DNA of 64,000 bases from Hyphomicrobium album. Its GTDB lineage: Bacteria; Pseudomonadota; Alphaproteobacteria; Rhizobiales; Hyphomicrobiaceae. Each line of letters opens with the position of its first letter. Position 1 is the first letter of the stretch. The stretch lies in NCBI RefSeq assembly GCF_009708035.1, contig NZ_WMBQ01000002.1, forward strand, positions 62,001 through 126,000, read 5' to 3'. Shown here piece by piece: positions 20,285-29,211 of the stretch. The notes below the pieces were generated by a model. The model had not been told where the DNA came from. It saw only the letters and a program-made list of their open reading frames with translations, and ran no database searches. The position numbers and the translations under genes were made by a program.

Positions 20285-20971
20285 ATGTCCGCTAAGGTTC
20301 TCATTGTCGAGGACGAGGCGCCGCTCGCTGAGATGCTGCGCTACAATCTCGAAGCCGAAGGTTTTCGCGTCGCCCATGCCGAGACCGGCGAGGAGGCGCT
20401 CATCCTACTCGAGGAGGAGCGTCCCGATCTCGTCGTGCTCGACTGGATGCTCCCGGGCGTGTCCGGCATTGAGCTTTGCCGGCGCCTGCGCTCCAAGTCG
20501 GACTCGCGCAACGTGTCGATCCTCATGCTCACCGCGCGCGGCGAGGAGAGCGATCGCATTCGCGGCCTGTCGACAGGGGCCGACGACTACGTCGTCAAAC
20601 CGTTCTCGCTGCCGGAGCTGATGGCGCGCGTGAAGGCCATCCTGCGCCGCACGTCTCCTGACCGCGTCGCCGAAGTGCTGAAGATCGGCGACATCGAGCT
20701 TGATCGGGCGGCGCACCGCGTGATGCGCGGGTTGCGCCAAGTGCGCCTTGGACCTACCGAGTTCCGCCTCCTCGAGTTTCTGATGGAAAGCTCGGGCCGG
20801 GTGCTGTCGCGCACGCAGCTGCTCGACGGCGTGTGGGGCCGCGACGCCTTCGTCGACGAGCGCACGGTCGACGTGCACATCGGCCGGCTGCGCAAGGCGC
20901 TCATCCGCGGCAACGAGCGCGATCCAATCCGCACCGTACGCTCCGCGGGCTACGTCTTCGGCGAAGCCTGA
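20285..20971 (+). CDS. phoB: Phosphate regulon response regulator PhoB
   Basis: 228 residues. The receiver domain has VEDEAP, the phosphoacceptor Asp in LVVLDWMLPGVSGIE, LTARGEE and the YVVKPFS lysine. An OmpR-type winged helix follows (RLGPTEFRLLEFLM, RTVDVHIGRLRKAL, IRTVRSAGYVF). It activates Pho-regulon promoters by binding Pho boxes. Position at the end of pstSCAB-phoU, with phoR at the head of the locus, is typical of Rhizobiales. Confidence 0.95.
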   Translation: MSAKVLIVEDEAPLAEMLRYNLEAEGFRVAHAETGEEALILLEEERPDLVVLDWMLPGVSGIELCRRLRSKSDSRNVSILMLTARGEESDRIRGLSTGADDYVVKPFSLPELMARVKAILRRTSPDRVAEVLKIGDIELDRAAHRVMRGLRQVRLGPTEFRLLEFLMESSGRVLSRTQLLDGVWGRDAFVDERTVDVHIGRLRKALIRGNERDPIRTVRSAGYVFGEA

Positions 20972-20990
20972 CACTCCCTCCCTGCCGGCC

Positions 20991-21022
20991 AAAAAAGAGC
21001 GCCGAGCTCATCGCCCGGCGCT
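20991..21022 (-). terminator. Intrinsic terminator of gcrA
   Basis: Reading the minus strand, a 7-bp stem AGCGCCG / CGGCGCT with an 11-base loop is followed directly by CTTTTTT. It lies 35 bp after the gcrA stop. On the plus strand the same hairpin could also slow transcripts leaving phoB, but there it lacks a T-run. Confidence 0.8.
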
Positions 21023-21056
21023 GTTGGCTAGTTGCCGAGATTGGCGCGTTGACCGC

Positions 21057-21602
21057 TTAAGCGGTTTCTTTGCGCTGAATGACGTCGAGAGCGCCGCCCA
21101 TCGCCGGCTCCACCACCTCGCGCTCGCGGCGGCGAGCTTGAGGCGGCTGGAACGCACGGCGGGCATGAAACTCGCAGTAGGGCAAGCCGGGAACCTTGTC
21201 CTTGCCGCAGAAGTGGAAGTCGGCCATTTGCGGGTCGCCGATCGGCCAGCGGCAGCTGCACTCGAGCAGCGTCGGGATGGTTTTGCGCTCGGCGAGCGGG
21301 ATGACGATCTCCTCCACCGCGGGCATGTAGGGTTCTTGCTGCTCCTGGTAGAGCGCCCGGAACGCGGGGTTGCCGGTGGCGGAAAAACGGGCCTTCGCCA
21401 TGCGCTTCGACGCCATCCGCGGGCGCGGGCGATGGCTCTTCATGCGTGAGGTGGTGGCGCGACCGGAGAGGCCGAGCCGGTGAACCTTGCCGATCACCGC
21501 GTTGCGCGTGACGCTGCCGAGGCGTCCGGCGATTTGGCTGGCGCTCAGGCCTTCGCCCCAGAGCTTTTTCAACAGCTCCACGCGCTCATCCGTCCAAGCC
21601 AT
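21057..21602 (-). CDS. gcrA: Cell-cycle regulator GcrA
   Basis: 181 residues. The N-terminal helix-turn-helix is MAWTDERVELLKKLWGEGLSAS with IAGRLGSVTRNAVIGKVHRLGL, the GcrA signature that reads promoters with methylated GANTC sites and contacts sigma-70 region 2. The C-terminal sigma-binding part has a cysteine/histidine group (CSCRWPIGDP, FHFCG, YCEFH) typical of the family. GcrA drives S-phase genes in Alphaproteobacteria. The start is set at 21602 by AGGGAG upstream and by the invariant MAWTDERV beginning; an upstream extension to 21704 is basic and not conserved. Confidence 0.95.
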   Translation of the reverse strand: MAWTDERVELLKKLWGEGLSASQIAGRLGSVTRNAVIGKVHRLGLSGRATTSRMKSHRPRPRMASKRMAKARFSATGNPAFRALYQEQQEPYMPAVEEIVIPLAERKTIPTLLECSCRWPIGDPQMADFHFCGKDKVPGLPYCEFHARRAFQPPQARRREREVVEPAMGGALDVIQRKETA

Positions 21603-22118
21603 AAAGTCTCGCTCCCTGAGCCACAGGGGCGCGCGCAAGCCGAGGCGCACACCGATTGTCAATCGGGACAGACAGGGGACGCGACCGCGCAGTGCGAGAC
21701 GCACTACGGCGAACGCGACAAGCCAATGCCTGGCCGGTTACGGGACGCTGTTACTGGGATGACGCGAACTGATTGACGCTTGACGCGAAGCGCATATTCG
21801 ACAGGGCGAGCAACTGCTTCGCCGATGCGCGTCGTGGCTACTCGAGCGAGTGTCCCGCATTAAGCGCGAGACCTCGTGCCGCGACGGAGGGAAACCTACA
21901 ACAGGCAGAATTGGGCCTACAAGATCAGAGATCTGGCGCGTCGGGCATCCAACGGGACAGGTGGTATATTCGCAACATGCAATGTCGCGCCACGTGGCCC
22001 AATTGCCCATCGATGCTGGGGCCGGAGGCTCCCCCGCCCGGTTTCCACAATGAGCCATCCCCAAGTGTGAGTTGCGGAAGGCGCAATTGACCGATGGACG
22101 CGCGAAAGGGGTCCCGGA
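21603..22118. other. Long intergenic region between gcrA and argD
   Basis: Over 500 bases without a credible protein. Two overlapping open frames of about 105 and 131 codons on opposite strands have compositions unlike neighbouring genes and no recognisable motifs. It carries the gcrA promoter (minus strand). A plus-strand transcript ending at the terminator near 22207 would make this a possible small-RNA locus; I could not identify a known RNA family. Confidence 0.5.
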
Positions 22119-22170
22119 GTTGACGGAAAACACTCATTCCGTTGACAGAAAAGCACCTCGCGCGTATCTA
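22119..22170 (+). promoter_or_regulatory. Candidate sigma-70 promoter with 22-bp-spaced direct repeats before argD
   Basis: TTGACA at 22142-22147 and TATCTA at 22165-22170 are separated by exactly 17 bases, a near-consensus promoter. The -35 lies inside a direct repeat: GTTGACGGAAAACAC (from 22119) and GTTGACAGAAAAGCAC (from 22141), 22 bp apart, two helical turns. Such spacing is typical of a dimeric regulator's operator. The regulator is unknown. Confidence 0.6.
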
Positions 22171-22182
22171 CAGCCGTTCCAG

Positions 22183-22207
22183 GGCCGCCGCGGAGGTGGC
22201 CTTTTTT
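22183..22207 (+). terminator. Intrinsic terminator in the argD 5' region
   Basis: Stem GGCCGCC / GGTGGCC (7 bp with one G-U) around a GCGGA loop, followed by six T residues at 22202-22207. It sits 40 bases before the argD ATG and just after the candidate promoter, so it is either an attenuator of argD or the 3' end of a short upstream RNA. Confidence 0.75.
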
Positions 22208-22247
22208 GATTTCAGCGACGCTTCGCTGCTTGAGGGTGGGCTGACCG

Positions 22248-23486
22248 ATGTCCGCATCCTTGGCGGCCTCGGAATCCTCAACCAAGGCTGCTCCTACAAC
22301 CGGCCCTTCGCCGGCCGTTATGGGTACTTACGCGCGCCAGAACCTCGTTTTCGAGCGTGGGGAGGGGGCGTGGCTCATCACGCCGTCGGGCGACCGCTAT
22401 CTGGATTTCGCGTCCGGCATCGCCGTCAACGTGCTCGGGCATGCGCACCCACGTCTCGTCGCCGCGCTCACCGAGCAGGCCGGCAAGCTGTGGCATACCT
22501 CCAACCTCTACCGCGTCGAGGGGCAGGAGCGGCTTGCCGAGCGGCTCGTCGCCTCGACGTTCGCCGACAGGGTGTTCTTCTGCAATTCGGGCGCCGAGGC
22601 GTGCGAGGCAGCGATAAAGGCGTCGCGGCGCTACCAGTTCGTGAGCGGCAAGCCAGAACGCTGGCGGATCATTACCTTTACGGGCGCCTTCCACGGCCGC
22701 ACGCTGGCGACCATCGCCGCCGGCGGCAACGCCAAGTATCTGGAGGGCTTCGGTCCCGCGGTCGAAGGCTTCGACCAAGTTCCGTTCGGCGATCTCGAGG
22801 CGGTCGAGCAGGCGATCGGGCCCGAAACGGCGGCGATCATGATCGAGCCCACGCAGGGCGAAGGCGGCGTCAACGTGGCGAGCGCCGAGTTCCTGCGGGC
22901 GCTACGCGCGCTGTGCGACAAGCACGGGCTGCTGCTGGTGTTCGACGAGGTTCAGTGCGGCATGGGCCGCGCGGGCACGCTGTTCGCCTATGAACTCGCC
23001 GGCATAACCCCCGACCTCATGCCTATCGCCAAGGGCCTCGGCGGCGGCTTTCCGCTGGGCGCGCTGCTCGCCACCGAGGAGGCGGCGAAGGCGCTGACGC
23101 CCGGGACGCACGGCTCGACGTTCGGCGGCAATCCGCTCGCTACGGCGGTCGGCTATGCGGTGCTCGATGCGGTTCTGGAGCCTGGCTTTCTGGAAGGCGT
23201 GCAGCAGAAGGCCCTGCGCCTGAAACAGGGCCTTGCAAGCATAAAAGACGCCCATCCCGATCTCGTCGAGGAAGTGCGCGGCCAGGGCCTGCTCGCCGGC
23301 ATCAAGGTGAAAGTGGCACCCGCCGAGGTCGTCAAGGCGGCGCTCGGCGAGAAGCTGCTCGTCGCCGGCGCCAGCGACAATGTCGTGCGTCTTCTGCCGC
23401 CCCTCAATATCGCCGACGAGGAAATCGCCGAGGCGATGGAACGCTTGTCGCGCGCGCTGGGTCGCGTCGCGGCGCCCGCCACCTAA
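22248..23486 (+). CDS. argD: Acetylornithine aminotransferase (may serve also as succinyl-DAP aminotransferase)
   Basis: 412 residues, class III PLP aminotransferase. The phosphate-binding and substrate motifs are [31 protein letters not shown], and Lys262 in PIAKGLGGG is the Schiff-base lysine; STFGGNPLA closes the active site. It converts N-acetylglutamate semialdehyde to N-acetylornithine in arginine synthesis; ArgD enzymes often serve also as DapC in lysine synthesis, plausible since dapD and dapE but no dapC are seen here. A 29-bp gap leads to argF. Confidence 0.94.
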   Translation: MSASLAASESSTKAAPTTGPSPAVMGTYARQNLVFERGEGAWLITPSGDRYLDFASGIAVNVLGHAHPRLVAALTEQAGKLWHTSNLYRVEGQERLAERLVASTFADRVFFCNSGAEACEAAIKASRRYQFVSGKPERWRIITFTGAFHGRTLATIAAGGNAKYLEGFGPAVEGFDQVPFGDLEAVEQAIGPETAAIMIEPTQGEGGVNVASAEFLRALRALCDKHGLLLVFDEVQCGMGRAGTLFAYELAGITPDLMPIAKGLGGGFPLGALLATEEAAKALTPGTHGSTFGGNPLATAVGYAVLDAVLEPGFLEGVQQKALRLKQGLASIKDAHPDLVEEVRGQGLLAGIKVKVAPAEVVKAALGEKLLVAGASDNVVRLLPPLNIADEEIAEAMERLSRALGRVAAPAT

Positions 23487-23515
23487 ACCAGTATTCTTCA
23501 GCCGGCCGGAGTGCC

Positions 23516-24463
23516 ATGGCAACGAAATCGCAAACCACTAGACAGCCGAGACATTTTCTCGACCTCGACGCGCTCGAGCCGAAGACGCTGCGCACCATCA
23601 TCGACATGGCGCACGCGATGAAGAGGGCGGGCAAGCGCACGCCGGCAAAGTTCAAGCCCGACGAGATCGCCGAATCGACGCTGGCGATGATCTTCGAGAA
23701 GCCATCGACGCGCACGCGCGTGTCGTTCGACGTCGCCATGCGCCAGCTCGGCGGCCAGACGCTGTCGCTCAACAACAGCGACTTGCAACTCGGCCGCGGA
23801 GAATCCATCGCCGACACGGCGCGCGTGCTGTCGCGCTACGTCGACGCGATCATGATCCGCGCCAACTCGCACGAGACGCTGCTCGACCTTGCCGAGTACG
23901 CGACCGTTCCGGTGATCAACGGCCTGACCGACAAGAGCCATCCCTGCCAGGTCATGGCCGACATCATGACCTTCGAGGAGCACATGGGCCCCATCAAAGG
24001 CCGCTCGGTGGCCTGGGTCGGCGACGGCAACAATGTCGCCGTGTCGTGGATGCACGCTGCCGTGCGCTTCGGCTTCGAGCTGCGCATCGCCACCCCCGAT
24101 GCACTTCGCCCGGAGGAGGCGGCGGTCGACTGGGGCAAGCGCGAGAAGGGCGCCATCAGCTATACGTCCGATGCGGCGAAAGCCGTGCGTGGCGTCGATT
24201 GCGTCGTCACCGATACCTGGGTGTCGATGGGGCAAACGGATGCGGCGCGCCGCAAGAAGATGCTCGAGCCCTACGCGGTCGACGCCAAGCTCATGAGCAA
24301 GGCGGCCGACGGCGCCATCTTCATGCATTGCCTCCCCGCCTACCGCGGCAAGGAGGTGACGGCGGACGTCATCGACGGTCCCCAGTCGGTCGTGTTCGAC
24401 GAGGCGGAGAACCGGCTGCATGCGCAGAAGGCGATCCTCGCCTGGTGTCTCGGAGTTTCTTGA
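23516..24463 (+). CDS. argF: Ornithine carbamoyltransferase
   Basis: 315 residues. The carbamoyl-phosphate motif [12 protein letters not shown] (STRTR at 64-68), the ornithine loop and [11 protein letters not shown] near the C-terminus are all intact. Makes citrulline from ornithine and carbamoyl phosphate in the cytoplasm. Length matches anabolic enzymes. It is in an operon with argD upstream, and its TGA overlaps the hslO ATG as TGATG. Confidence 0.96.
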   Translation: MATKSQTTRQPRHFLDLDALEPKTLRTIIDMAHAMKRAGKRTPAKFKPDEIAESTLAMIFEKPSTRTRVSFDVAMRQLGGQTLSLNNSDLQLGRGESIADTARVLSRYVDAIMIRANSHETLLDLAEYATVPVINGLTDKSHPCQVMADIMTFEEHMGPIKGRSVAWVGDGNNVAVSWMHAAVRFGFELRIATPDALRPEEAAVDWGKREKGAISYTSDAAKAVRGVDCVVTDTWVSMGQTDAARRKKMLEPYAVDAKLMSKAADGAIFMHCLPAYRGKEVTADVIDGPQSVVFDEAENRLHAQKAILAWCLGVS

Positions 24464-25434
24464 TGGCGGGAACGGTCGCAACGACGGAGACGCCGAAGAA
24501 ACCGAGCGACGACCTCGTGCTGCCGTTCCGCACCGTGCGTTCGGGCGTCATCGGCCGTCTCGTGCGTCTCGGGGCAGCCGTCGACGAGATCCTCTCGCAT
24601 CACGCCGCGCCGGAGCCGGTGTCGCAGACGCTTGGCGAGGCCGTGGCGCTGACGGCGATGCTGGGCACGGCCCTTAAGATCGACGGCAAGCTGACCCTGC
24701 AGACCAAGACGGACGGGCTGCTCGATTTCCTCGTGGTCAGCTACGAGTCGCCGGGGCGCCTGCGTGCCTACGCGCGCTACGACAAGAAGCGCGTCGGCGC
24801 CGGCGATGCTATCGCGCAGGGCGCGCTGCTCGGCGAGGGACACCTCGCCATTACCATCGACCCGGGCGAGGACATGGAGCGCTACCAGGGCATCGTCGCG
24901 CTCGATGGCGAGGGTGTCGGCGACGCCGCGCTCAGCTATTTCCGCCAGTCCGAGCAGCTGCCTTCGTTCATCCGCCTCGCCGTCGCCCGCCACTACACGG
25001 CCGGTGAGAACGGTGCGCCGGGGCGCTGGCAGTGGCGGGCCGGCGGCTTGATGATCCAGCACCTGCCGAGCGCCGGCGGCACCAATACGGATCTCGAGGA
25101 AGCCTTCGAGAGCGACGAGCCGGACAGCGAGGAGGACGACGACTGGGAGCGCACGCGCATCCTGGCGTCGACGGTCGAGGATCACGAGCTGCTCGATCCG
25201 ACCCTGGCGCCCGAGCGGCTGCTGTACCGGCTGTTCCACGAGGAAGGCGTGCGGGCTTTCCCCGCGGCGGCGATCGAGGCCTACTGCCGGTGCTCGCGTG
25301 AGCGCGTCGCGGCGTTCCTGAAGAGCTTCGGCGCGGCCGAGCTCACCGACATGCGCGAGCCGGATGGGTCGATCAGCGTGACGTGCGAGTTCTGCACCAA
25401 GACCTACAAGTTCGCGCCCGACGAGTTCGGCTAG
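24463..25434 (+). CDS. hslO: Redox-regulated holdase chaperone Hsp33
   Basis: 323 residues. The C-terminal zinc/redox switch has Cys275 and Cys277 (CRC) and Cys308 and Cys311 (CEFC), the CxC...CxxC pattern of Hsp33, which forms disulfides on oxidation and activates chaperone binding. The N-terminal substrate domain begins LPFRTVRSGVIGRLVRLGAA. An acidic linker (residues 210-227, many Asp/Glu) precedes the switch. Start overlaps the argF stop. The argF-hslO pairing is common in Rhizobiales. Confidence 0.94.
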   Translation: MAGTVATTETPKKPSDDLVLPFRTVRSGVIGRLVRLGAAVDEILSHHAAPEPVSQTLGEAVALTAMLGTALKIDGKLTLQTKTDGLLDFLVVSYESPGRLRAYARYDKKRVGAGDAIAQGALLGEGHLAITIDPGEDMERYQGIVALDGEGVGDAALSYFRQSEQLPSFIRLAVARHYTAGENGAPGRWQWRAGGLMIQHLPSAGGTNTDLEEAFESDEPDSEEDDDWERTRILASTVEDHELLDPTLAPERLLYRLFHEEGVRAFPAAAIEAYCRCSRERVAAFLKSFGAAELTDMREPDGSISVTCEFCTKTYKFAPDEFG

Positions 25435-25465
25435 CCCGCACGTTTGGGATCGCGTCCCCCTCAAA

Positions 25466-25596
25466 GTCATTCCCGCGCAGGCGGGAAGCCAGCCGCGCAT
25501 ATCGCTGGATCCTGACGCCGGCGGGAAGCGCAGCGGCGATCTGACGGCCCATTCGATCGGCTAAGTGCCCTGGGTCCCCGCCTGCGCGGGGATGAC
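25466..25596. repeat. REPIN-like inverted repeat pair, copy 1
   Basis: Two 27-bp arms in opposite orientation bracket about 77 bp. The left arm (25466-25492) begins GTCATTCCCGCGCAGGCGGG and the right arm (25570-25596) is nearly its reverse complement, beginning CTGGGTCCCCGCCTGCGCGG. Each arm itself contains a small palindrome (CCCGCGCAGGCGGG). A second copy with the same arms lies at 44240-44427. The remaining gap up to the cytochrome gene, about 25597-25725, holds further degenerate short palindromes but no gene. Confidence 0.85.
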
Positions 25597-25725
25597 GGGG
25601 AGGCTCGGATAGCCTGCGCCATCCCCAACGTCATTCCAGCGTCATAGCGAAGTCATGCTCCGCATGGACGGGAGAGGTCGGCTGGACGCGCGTAGCGCGA
25701 CAGCCGGGTGCGGGATTGCTGGCAG

Positions 25726-26115
25726 CTACTTCAGCGTCTTCAGGTAGTCGACGATCTTCTTGCGCTCGCCGGCGTCGGCGACGCCGCCGAACGGCTTCAT
25801 GCCGTTGCCGTTCACGACAGCCTCGGGATTGGCGATGAACTTGTCGAGGTTGGCCTCGTCCCAGGTGATGCCGGAGCTTTTCATCGCCGAAGAGAACGCG
25901 AAGCCTTCGACGGAGCCGGCCTTGCGGCCGACGATGCCGTGCAGCGTCGGACCGAGGCGGTTGTCGCCTTCCTTGAACGAGTGGCAGGTGCGGCAGGCGT
26001 TGTTGTAAGCGACCTGGCCGTCGTCGCCCTGCTCCTCGGCGGCGAGCGCCGGAGCGAAAGAAGCGAGCAAAGCCAAGGTGCTAAAAAGGGTTTCGCGGAA
26101 TGCGGGCCGGTTCAC
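25726..26115 (-). CDS. Secreted class I c-type cytochrome
   Basis: 129 residues from a GTG with GGAGG upstream. The signal peptide ends near residue 25 (APALAAEE). The haem motif is CRTCHSF and the axial Met is within GNGMKPFGGV; the GPTLHGIVGRKAGSVEGF loop is typical of cytochrome c2/mitochondrial-like class I. It is a soluble periplasmic electron carrier, partner not evident from the neighbourhood (hslO convergent, argE upstream). Confidence 0.93.
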   Translation of the reverse strand: MNRPAFRETLFSTLALLASFAPALAAEEQGDDGQVAYNNACRTCHSFKEGDNRLGPTLHGIVGRKAGSVEGFAFSSAMKSSGITWDEANLDKFIANPEAVVNGNGMKPFGGVADAGERKKIVDYLKTLK

Positions 26116-26230
26116 AGCGAGCCTCCATTATCGTTCGACTTAATCCGATACGGTCATAAGTCGAACGGCTTGCCGAAAGTTCCCGGCAAACTTTGGAAGC
26201 GCGCTGAACAAGACGTGATGCTGCCGTGCG

Positions 26231-27406
26231 TCAGCGCACCGCCGAGCCGTGCTCCGCCCAGTCGCCGAGACGCCCGAGGAAAGCGCTGCACTTGTCGATC
26301 TGGTCCTTGGCGATCCACTCGTTGGCAGTGTGCGCCTGCGCGATGTCGCCCGGGCCGATGACGACCGAAGGCGAGCCGGCAACCTGGAAAAGTCCGGCTT
26401 CGGTCGCGTACGAGACGGCGTGCGTCTCGTTCTGCCCGGCAAGTTTCAGCGCGAGTGCCACGGCCTCGGACTGCGGGCCGGCAGCGAATGGCGGAACCTG
26501 GTTGGCGATCACCATGTCGATGCCGGCTTCGGGTGCGACCTTGCGCATCTCTTGCACGCACACGTTGTTGGCGAAGGCGCGGACGCGCCCGTCGATGGCG
26601 GCAATGTCGACGCCGGGAATGGCGCGCACGTCGAAGTCCAGGCGGCATGAGACGGGCACAATGTTCGTCGCAGTGCCGCCGTCGATGCGAGTCACCTGTA
26701 GCGTGGCGTAGGGCGGATCGAAGCGCGGATCCTGCGGGCGCAGCTTCAATTCGTGCTCGATGTCGGCCAGCTCGCGCAGAATTTTGCCAGCGATCGCGAT
26801 GGAATTGACGCCGAGCGGCGCCATGCTCGAGTGCGCCGCGCGGCCCTTGATGTGGACGTGCCAGCGCACGGGGCCTTTGTGGGAATCGACGACGCTCATC
26901 GACGTCGGCTCGCCGACGAACACCATGCGCGGCTTGACGAGGCGGGTGCCGAACTCGGCGATCATCGGGCGCACGCCGAGGCAGCCGATCTCCTCGTCGT
27001 AGGAGAAGGCGAGGTGGATCGGCACGGTGAGCGGGCGGCGCAAGAAATCCGGCACCGCCGCGAGCACGCAGGCGAGGAAGCCCTTCATGTCGGCGGTGCC
27101 GCGCCCGTAGAGCTTGCCGTTGCGCTCGGCGACGATGAATGGATCGGTTGTCCATTGCTGGCCGTCCACGGGCACGACGTCCGTATGGCCCGAGAGCGCG
27201 ACGCCGCCCGCATGCGCGGGGCCGACGGTAGCGTAGAGACCGGCCTTGCGGCCATCGGCGGAGGGCACGATTTGGCTCACCACGCCGTGCTGTAAGAGGT
27301 AGTCCTCCACGAAGCGGATGAGCGGCAGGTTCGACTTATGGCTGGTGGTGTCGAAACCGACGAGTCGCGCCAGCAGCTCCGTCGCCGAGTAGCTCGGTCC
27401 GCTCAT
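26231..27406 (-). CDS. argE: Acetylornithine deacetylase
   Basis: 391 residues, M20 metallopeptidase family. Zinc ligands and catalytic residues lie in LSGHTDVVPVDGQ, GRGTADMKGF and YDEEIGCLG; the closing His is in HTANEWI. It releases ornithine from N-acetylornithine. The ArgE assignment over DapE follows TIGR-type features (LARLVGFDTTSHKSN start, EPTSMSVVDSHKG) and because a separate dapE exists at 41.4-42.5 kb. On the minus strand with apaG 10 bp upstream. Confidence 0.92.
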   Translation of the reverse strand: MSGPSYSATELLARLVGFDTTSHKSNLPLIRFVEDYLLQHGVVSQIVPSADGRKAGLYATVGPAHAGGVALSGHTDVVPVDGQQWTTDPFIVAERNGKLYGRGTADMKGFLACVLAAVPDFLRRPLTVPIHLAFSYDEEIGCLGVRPMIAEFGTRLVKPRMVFVGEPTSMSVVDSHKGPVRWHVHIKGRAAHSSMAPLGVNSIAIAGKILRELADIEHELKLRPQDPRFDPPYATLQVTRIDGGTATNIVPVSCRLDFDVRAIPGVDIAAIDGRVRAFANNVCVQEMRKVAPEAGIDMVIANQVPPFAAGPQSEAVALALKLAGQNETHAVSYATEAGLFQVAGSPSVVIGPGDIAQAHTANEWIAKDQIDKCSAFLGRLGDWAEHGSAVR

Positions 27407-27416
27407 TGGTGGCTCG

Positions 27417-27809
27417 CTAGTTGACGCTGCGCACGGCGAAGGGGCTGTCGAGAGAGAACGCCGGAATGGCGACGTCGAACAGCTCTCCCTTTTCGTCGGT
27501 CATCTGATAGCTGCCGACCATGATGCCGGACGGCGTGCGCAGCGGACACCCCGACGTGTAGCTGAACGAGGCGCCCGGCTGAATAACCGGCGTCTCGCCG
27601 ACCACGCCCGGGCCACGCACCTCTTGCGTTTGCCCTGCGCCGTCGGTGATCAGCCACACGCGCGAGCGGAGCTGCACCGTCTCGTCGCCTTCGTTGGCGA
27701 TGTCGATGGTATAGGCCCAAAAGAACTCGCTCTCGTCCGGGGACGACTGATCCTCCAGATATTGCGGGGTCACGCGGATGCGGATGCCGCGGGTCACAGC
27801 TTCGTACAT
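27417..27809 (-). CDS. apaG: ApaG (Co2+/Mg2+ efflux-associated) protein
   Basis: 130 residues forming the fibronectin-III-like ApaG fold. Signature strands EFFWAYTIDIANEG, LRSRVWLITDGAG, GVVGETPVIQPG and YTSGCPLRTPSGIMVGSYQM are all present. The biochemical role remains uncertain, although ApaG mutants in enterics affect metal resistance. The start at 27809 has GAGGAG upstream. It lies between metZ and argE on the same strand. Confidence 0.94.
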   Translation of the reverse strand: MYEAVTRGIRIRVTPQYLEDQSSPDESEFFWAYTIDIANEGDETVQLRSRVWLITDGAGQTQEVRGPGVVGETPVIQPGASFSYTSGCPLRTPSGIMVGSYQMTDEKGELFDVAIPAFSLDSPFAVRSVN

Positions 27810-27901
27810 TTGCGGCAAATCTCCTCGCGCCGGGCAAAAGCGGCGCAACGGCGCGGATTCTAAGCGCCCGGCGCGCCGGGTCAATGCGCTGCGCGTCGTG
27901 A

Positions 27902-29113
27902 TTAACGGCGCACTGCGGCGAGTCCGGCGTCGAGGTCGGCCGCGAGATCCTCGAAGGCTTCGAGGCCCACGGACAGGCGCAGCAGACCGTCGCCGATGCC
28001 CAACTCGGCACGCGCCTCCGGCCCGATCCGGTAGTGCGTCGTCGTGGCCGGATGGGTAATGAGCGATTTGGCGTCGCCCAGGTTGTTGGAAAGCTTGATC
28101 AGGTTGAGCGCGTTCTGCAGCTTGAACGCCGCCGCCTTGCCGCCCTCGACCTCGAAGGCGATCATCTGCCCGCCGCCGGTCATCTGCTTCTTGGCGATGC
28201 CCGCCTGCGGGTGGTCGGCACGACCGCAATAGAAGACGCGCGTGACGCCCTTCTGGGCCGCCAGGTGATCGGCGAGCCTTGCCGCCGTTGCCGTCTGCGC
28301 CTTGACCCGAACCGGCATCGTCTCCAGGCCCTTGAGCATGACCCAGGCGTTGAACGGGCTCATGGTGGGGCCGGTCTGGCGCAGGAACTCCTGCAGGTGG
28401 TTGGTCACGTAATCCTTCGAGCCGAGCACCGCGCCGCCGAGACAGCGGCCCTGGCCGTCGATGTGTTTGGTGGCGGAATAGACGACGATGTCGGCCCCGT
28501 GCTGCAGCGGCCGCTGGAATAGCGGCGTGGCGAACACGTTGTCGACGACGACGAGGGCGCCGGCGTCATGCGCAATCTTGGAGACGGCCGCTATGTCGAC
28601 CAGCTCCAGCGTCGGGTTCGAGGGCGTCTCGAAGAAGAACATCTTGGTATTCGGCCGCACGGCCTTCTTCCAGGCGTCGAGGTCGCGCCCGTCCACCAGT
28701 GTGCAGCCGATGCCGTAGCGCTGGCTGAGCGTCTCGACGATATAGCGGCAGGCGCCGAACAGGGCGCGCCCCGAGACGATATGGTCGCCGGCCTTGAGGT
28801 ACGACATGACCGCGCCGTTCACGGCCGCCATGCCGCTGGCGGTGGCGCGGGCATCCTCGGCGCCCTCGAGCAGGCGCACGCGCTCCTCGAACATGGCGAC
28901 CGTCGGATTGCCGAAGCGGCTGTACTGGAAGCCCGGGTCCTCGTTCTTGAAGCGCGCCTCGGCCTGCTCGGGGCTGTCGTAGACGAAGCCCTGCGTCAGG
29001 AACATGGCTTCCGAGGTCTCGCCGAACTGCGAGCGCAGCGTTCCGCCGTGCACGAGCTGCGTCTCGCGTGCCCACTGTTGCGGGTCTGCCGGCCCGTTCT
29101 TCTTGCTTGCCAT
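27902..29113 (-). CDS. metZ: O-succinylhomoserine sulfhydrylase
   Basis: 403 residues, Cys/Met metabolism PLP family. Schiff-base Lys216 lies in VYSATKHIDGQG; YSRFGNPT, DNVFATPLFQRPL and the SNPTLELVDI strand are family features. It forms homocysteine from O-succinylhomoserine and sulfide. MetZ rather than MetY is chosen by length and the closing region. The start is set by GGAGGAAG before 29113. A SAM-II riboswitch and terminator in the leader fit methionine-pathway feedback. Confidence 0.93.
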   Translation of the reverse strand: MASKKNGPADPQQWARETQLVHGGTLRSQFGETSEAMFLTQGFVYDSPEQAEARFKNEDPGFQYSRFGNPTVAMFEERVRLLEGAEDARATASGMAAVNGAVMSYLKAGDHIVSGRALFGACRYIVETLSQRYGIGCTLVDGRDLDAWKKAVRPNTKMFFFETPSNPTLELVDIAAVSKIAHDAGALVVVDNVFATPLFQRPLQHGADIVVYSATKHIDGQGRCLGGAVLGSKDYVTNHLQEFLRQTGPTMSPFNAWVMLKGLETMPVRVKAQTATAARLADHLAAQKGVTRVFYCGRADHPQAGIAKKQMTGGGQMIAFEVEGGKAAAFKLQNALNLIKLSNNLGDAKSLITHPATTTHYRIGPEARAELGIGDGLLRLSVGLEAFEDLAADLDAGLAAVRR

Positions 29114-29171
29114 GCGCACTTCCTCCAGGGCTCCCGCCCAACAAAAAACCCGGCCAGCCGATGCGGCGCCC

Positions 29172-29211
29172 AAAAAAGGTGGCCGCGCTCAAGCTCCGGG
29201 TGCGCACGGCC
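29172..29211 (-). terminator. Intrinsic terminator in the metZ leader
   Basis: On the minus strand an 8-bp stem GGCCGTGC / GCGCGGCC (one G-U) is followed by ACC and six T residues. It begins two bases inside the 3' end of the SAM-II aptamer and ends about 60 bases before the metZ start, so it can act as the expression platform. Confidence 0.75.

Noticed and set aside
21738-22133. Small open frames on both strands in the gcrA-argD gap
   Set aside because: Composition and codon use are unlike neighbours, no ribosome sites, mutually overlapping; considered chance.
29114-29160. Second terminator in the metZ leader at the T-run just before the ribosome site
   Set aside because: The preceding bases can form only about four weak pairs, too little for an intrinsic terminator.
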